Positions 61,003-64,000 of a DNA stretch of 64,000 nucleotides are shown here, piece by piece. How positions within the stretch are numbered: position 1 is the stretch's first letter; every line of letters begins with the position of its first letter. The DNA lies in the NCBI RefSeq assembly GCF_001040945.1, contig NZ_CP011930.1, positions 2,767,704-2,831,703 of the forward strand, read 5' to 3'. The stretch is from Herbaspirillum seropedicae (GTDB lineage Bacteria > Pseudomonadota > Gammaproteobacteria > Burkholderiales > Burkholderiaceae_D). A model generated the notes under the pieces. The model had not been told where the DNA came from. It saw nothing but the letters and a program-made list of their open reading frames with translations, and made no database searches. The position numbers and the translations under genes are program-made.

Positions 61003-64000
61003 TCAGCCTGCTGCGATCTTGTCGAGAATTTCCTGCAACTGGTCGATATCGTAGGGCTTGGGCAGCGCATGGGCGGCGAACCCGACATTGCGCGCCACCA
61101 TCGTCCCGTAGCCCGAAGCGAAGATCACCGCCAGATCGGGGAAACGGCCCAGCGCCGCCTTGGCCAGCTCCACCCCGGACATGCCGGGCAGGTTCACATC
61201 GGTGAAGAGCACGTCGAAGCCCTGCTCCTCCAGCGCCTGCAGGGCTTCTTCGCCACTGATGACGCCGCGCGCCTGATGGCCCAGGGTTTCCAGCAGTTCG
61301 CAGACCAGTTGCTGTGAATCGATGTTGTCTTCCACCACCAGCAGGCGCAGTCCGCCGGCGTCCTCCTGGGGTTCAGGACGAGGATAGTCGGGCAGCGGCT
61401 GCGCGGCGCTGGCGCCGCCCGCGCCATGGGCTTCACGCACCAGCGGATCGGCCTGCGCGACAGGCTCCCGCTCGGTGCGCGGCAGCACATGGATGGTGGC
61501 CGAGGCGGCGGCCTGGTCGCGCTCGCGGGTCACTTGCGCCAGTTCCACCCGATGCGCGCGTTGGGACAGCATCTGGCGGATGCGCTGGGCCAGCTGGTTG
61601 ATCCGATAAGGCTTGGAGAGCAGCTCCACGCCGGCGTCCAGCCGACCTTCGTGGACGATGGTGTCGCGCGGGTAGCCGGAGGTGAAGAGGATCTCGATAT
61701 CCGGCACCAGCAGGCGCTGTGCCGCATGCGCCAGTTCAGTGACGGGCACGCTGCCGGGCATGACCACGTCGGTAAACACCAGGTCGATCGCCACCCCGCT
61801 CTGCAGGATCTCCAGGGCGCGCTCGCCATTGTCGGCCTTGAGCACGCGATAGCCGAGCGAAGACAGGGTATCGATCACGGTCAGTTGCAGATTGGGATCA
61901 TCCTCTACCACCAGGATGGTCTCGTCGCCGCCATGCACGGTGAGGTCGCGCACTTCATCGATACGGACTTCTTCATCCAGGCAGCGCGGGAAATAGATCC
62001 GGATCGTGGTGCCCTTGCCCTGCTCGCTGTGGATGCTGATATGGCCCTTGCTCTGCTTGACGAAGCCATAGGCCATGGACAGGCCCAGGCCGGTCCCCTC
62101 GCCTTCCAGCTTGGTGGTGAAGAAGGGTTCGAAGGCGCGATCGCGCACCTCCGGCGACATGCCCGCGCCATTGTCGGAAATCTGCAGTTCCACGTATTCG
62201 CCCGGGGCCAGGTCGGCCTGCGAGAGAAAGACCGGATCTTCCAGGCGCACATTGTCGATCTGCACGGTCAGCCGTCCGCCGCTGGGCATGGCGTCGCGGG
62301 CGTTGATGGCGGTATTGATGATGAGGTTCTCGACCTGGTTGGGGTCGAGCATGGTATTCCACAAGTCATGCGCAACGCGGGTGGAGATATCGATGTTCTC
62401 GCCCACGGCGCGGCGCAGCAGGTCATCCATGTTCTGCACCACGCGTTCGAGGTTGATGCTGCGCGGCTGCAAGGGCTGCCGGCGCGCAAAGGCCAGCAAT
62501 TGCGAAGACAGCTTGGCGCCGCGGTCGACCGCACCGATGGCGATGCGCACGCGCTGGCGGCTGCGCTCGTCCAGACGGGGATCGGACTGCAGCAATTGCA
62601 GGTTGCCGCCGATGATCTGCAGCACATTGTTGAAGTCATGCGCCACGCCGCCGGTGAGCTGGCCGACCGCTTCCATCTTCTGCATCTGGCGCAGCGCCGC
62701 TTCGGCGCGGCTGCGTTCCAGGATTTCCTCGACCACGCGCTGCTCCAGCGTGTCATTGAGTTCGCGCAGCGCCTCCTCGGCGCGGCGGCGTTCGGTGATG
62801 TCGGTCGAGACCGCGATCATGGCCTGCGGCCGGCCCTCGCCGTCAACGATGCGGCTGATGTCGCTGGAGACCCAGAAGGTCGAGCCGTCCGGACGCAGGT
62901 AGCGCTTTTCCAGGGTGAAGGAGCGGCCATCCTCGATGCAGCGGTTGAACAGCGACATGTTCATCGGCACATCGTCCGGATGCGTCACGTCGGCCAGGGT
63001 CATGCCCAGCATCTCTTCCTCGCTGCGTCCGAGCATGCGGCACAGCGCCTGGTTCACGCGCAGGTAGCGGCCCTGCAGGTCCAGCTCGGAAAAGCACACC
63101 GAGGCCTGGTTGAAGATCGCGCGCAGCCGGTTTTCGCTCCACGACAAGGCCTGCAGGCCGCGTCGGCGCTCGGTCAGGTCGACGAAGGTGCAGAGCGCGC
63201 CTTGCAGCTGGCCGTCCTGCCAGACCGGGTGGGTCTGGTACTGCACCGGGAAGCTGGTGCCATCCACGCGCAGGAAGTTCTCGCTGTCCACGTGGGCGCT
63301 CACGCCTTCGCGGGCGGCGCGCAAGACCGCGCAGCCGGTGCGGGACTGCGTCTCCTCGGACGGCTGCAGGATCACGTCGTGGATGGGGCGTCCCAGCACA
63401 TCCTTCTCGGCGGCATAGCCCAGCAGCTGAAGGAAGGCGGCATTGCACAGCGTGATGATGCCCGCGCTGTCGATGGAGAAGAACCCCTGGTCAGTCGAAT
63501 CGAGCAACTGGCGCACGAAGGCGTTGTTGGCGCGCACGCTGGCTTCGGAAGCGGCCAGGGCCTGCTCCATGAGCTTGCGCGCAGTGACGTCGAAGGCCAC
63601 ACCGACATAGCGCGAGCCGGTGCGCGGATCGTCCTGCACGACCTCACCCTTGCGGGCCAGCCAGCGCTGCTGTCCATCGGGACGGGTGATGTGGTATTCG
63701 GTGTATTCGAGCGGGTTGCGCGATCCGCCTTCCTTGATGCGCGCGGTACCCAGGTTGGGATGGAATTGCTCGTCTATCATTCCCACCAGTTGCGCCGCCG
63801 TGACCTCGCCTTCGGGCGGCAGCCCCCACAGGCGGCGGAAGCGATCCGACACCGACAGCCTGCCGGAGTCAGGGAACCACTCGAAGATGCCGATCTCGCC
63901 GGCGCGGTCGACGATGCGCAGCCGCTCTTCAGCAAGCATGCGCTCGGTGACGTCATTGCCTTCGATGAAGATGCCATCGACCTTGCCCTCGGCGTTCTTG
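61003..64000 (-). CDS. multi-PAS hybrid histidine kinase with two receivers (5' end outside window)
   Basis: The frame is open past the right edge, so the N-terminus is missing; an internal ATG at 63939 is preceded by in-frame PAS-type residues (DGIFIEGNDVTER). Visible order: PAS units (about four), each with the D-T/D-V-T-ER ending (FDVTARK, FVDLTERR, STDITERR), a kinase (GGVAHDFNN; His about residue 435 from 63939; DNGAGM, GEGTGLGLSMAYGFV), then two receivers (VFTDVVMPGS and LFTDVNLPGM). The double-receiver C-terminus suggests phosphorelay control. Ends with a strong terminator. Signal unknown. Confidence 0.9.
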   Translation of the reverse strand, partial: KNAEGKVDGIFIEGNDVTERMLAEERLRIVDRAGEIGIFEWFPDSGRLSVSDRFRRLWGLPPEGEVTAAQLVGMIDEQFHPNLGTARIKEGGSRNPLEYTEYHITRPDGQQRWLARKGEVVQDDPRTGSRYVGVAFDVTARKLMEQALAASEASVRANNAFVRQLLDSTDQGFFSIDSAGIITLCNAAFLQLLGYAAEKDVLGRPIHDVILQPSEETQSRTGCAVLRAAREGVSAHVDSENFLRVDGTSFPVQYQTHPVWQDGQLQGALCTFVDLTERRRGLQALSWSENRLRAIFNQASVCFSELDLQGRYLRVNQALCRMLGRSEEEMLGMTLADVTHPDDVPMNMSLFNRCIEDGRSFTLEKRYLRPDGSTFWVSSDISRIVDGEGRPQAMIAVSTDITERRRAEEALRELNDTLEQRVVEEILERSRAEAALRQMQKMEAVGQLTGGVAHDFNNVLQIIGGNLQLLQSDPRLDERSRQRVRIAIGAVDRGAKLSSQLLAFARRQPLQPRSINLERVVQNMDDLLRRAVGENIDISTRVAHDLWNTMLDPNQVENLIINTAINARDAMPSGGRLTVQIDNVRLEDPVFLSQADLAPGEYVELQISDNGAGMSPEVRDRAFEPFFTTKLEGEGTGLGLSMAYGFVKQSKGHISIHSEQGKGTTIRIYFPRCLDEEVRIDEVRDLTVHGGDETILVVEDDPNLQLTVIDTLSSLGYRVLKADNGERALEILQSGVAIDLVFTDVVMPGSVPVTELAHAAQRLLVPDIEILFTSGYPRDTIVHEGRLDAGVELLSKPYRINQLAQRIRQMLSQRAHRVELAQVTRERDQAAASATIHVLPRTEREPVAQADPLVREAHGAGGASAAQPLPDYPRPEPQEDAGGLRLLVVEDNIDSQQLVCELLETLGHQARGVISGEEALQALEEQGFDVLFTDVNLPGMSGVELAKAALGRFPDLAVIFASGYGTMVARNVGFAAHALPKPYDIDQLQEILDKIAAG

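Noticed and set aside
1..64000. tRNA, rRNA, CRISPR, insertion sequences or prophage
   Set aside because: No cloverleaf-like sequence ending in CCA, no regularly spaced repeat array, and no transposase, integrase or phage gene was seen.

Overview
This is a GC-rich, densely coded stretch of a Gram-negative chromosome. Gene order and protein style suggest a Betaproteobacterium of the Burkholderiales, most like the Oxalobacteraceae (Herbaspirillum-type). That placement is an inference: it rests on the E. coli-like Pol II, the cyoABCD-surf1-regBA arrangement, the MHS transporter next to cyo, and the absence of any rRNA or other firm marker. Genes are mostly abutting or overlapping by 1-8 bases. 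I saw no tRNA, rRNA, insertion sequence, prophage or CRISPR.

Region by region. 1-9258: a Bcr/CflA-type efflux pump cut by the left edge, a tiny membrane protein, DNA polymerase II, an LprI-like exported protein, a MocR regulator divergent from an alpha/beta hydrolase with a strong palindrome between them, and an SDR/AraC divergent pair. 9267-15454: a biotin block, with a BioR-type GntR regulator, a BioR-box palindrome, and an overlapping operon bioB - P450 (BioI-like) - bioF - bioA - bioD. 15451-17780: an unknown protein and a LOV-histidine kinase-receiver hybrid (predicted blue-light sensor). 17928-22531: a branched-chain amino-acid-type ABC importer whose two permeases are fused. 22639-29652: cytochrome bo quinol oxidase (cyoABCD), SURF1 and the RegB/RegA redox two-component pair, all on the minus strand, with a divergent MHS transporter at 29813. 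31244-36491: a zinc-ribbon metallopeptidase, a fluoride riboswitch followed by a CLC-F fluoride exporter, a secreted hydrolase, a double PPC-domain protein and a truncated BrnA-like antitoxin.

36695-41979 is the least conventional part. It is a five-gene minus-strand signalling cluster with a membrane CheA-like kinase lacking the CheW-like domain, a minimal MCP-like protein, two CheX-like proteins that end in the same hexapeptide, and a CheY. No CheW, CheR or CheB is present.

42289-46796: an SDR, a small protein, a phospholipase D-VTT fusion with an EEP-family partner, and a small membrane protein. 47156-48583: signal peptidase I followed by a TetR regulator. 48667-56968: an RND efflux operon (outer-membrane factor, adaptor, pump) with its own OmpR-type regulator and sensor kinase, preceded by a CusR/CopR-like palindrome. 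56999-60726: a hydroxyacid dehydrogenase/VOC pair, a universal stress protein behind an FNR-type site, and a PepSY membrane protein. 61003-64000: a large multi-PAS hybrid kinase cut by the right edge.

Recurring themes are redox and oxygen adaptation (RegBA, cyo, FNR-type box, universal stress protein), environmental sensing (LOV, PAS and Che-like proteins) and toxic-compound export (RND, CLC-F, MFS).
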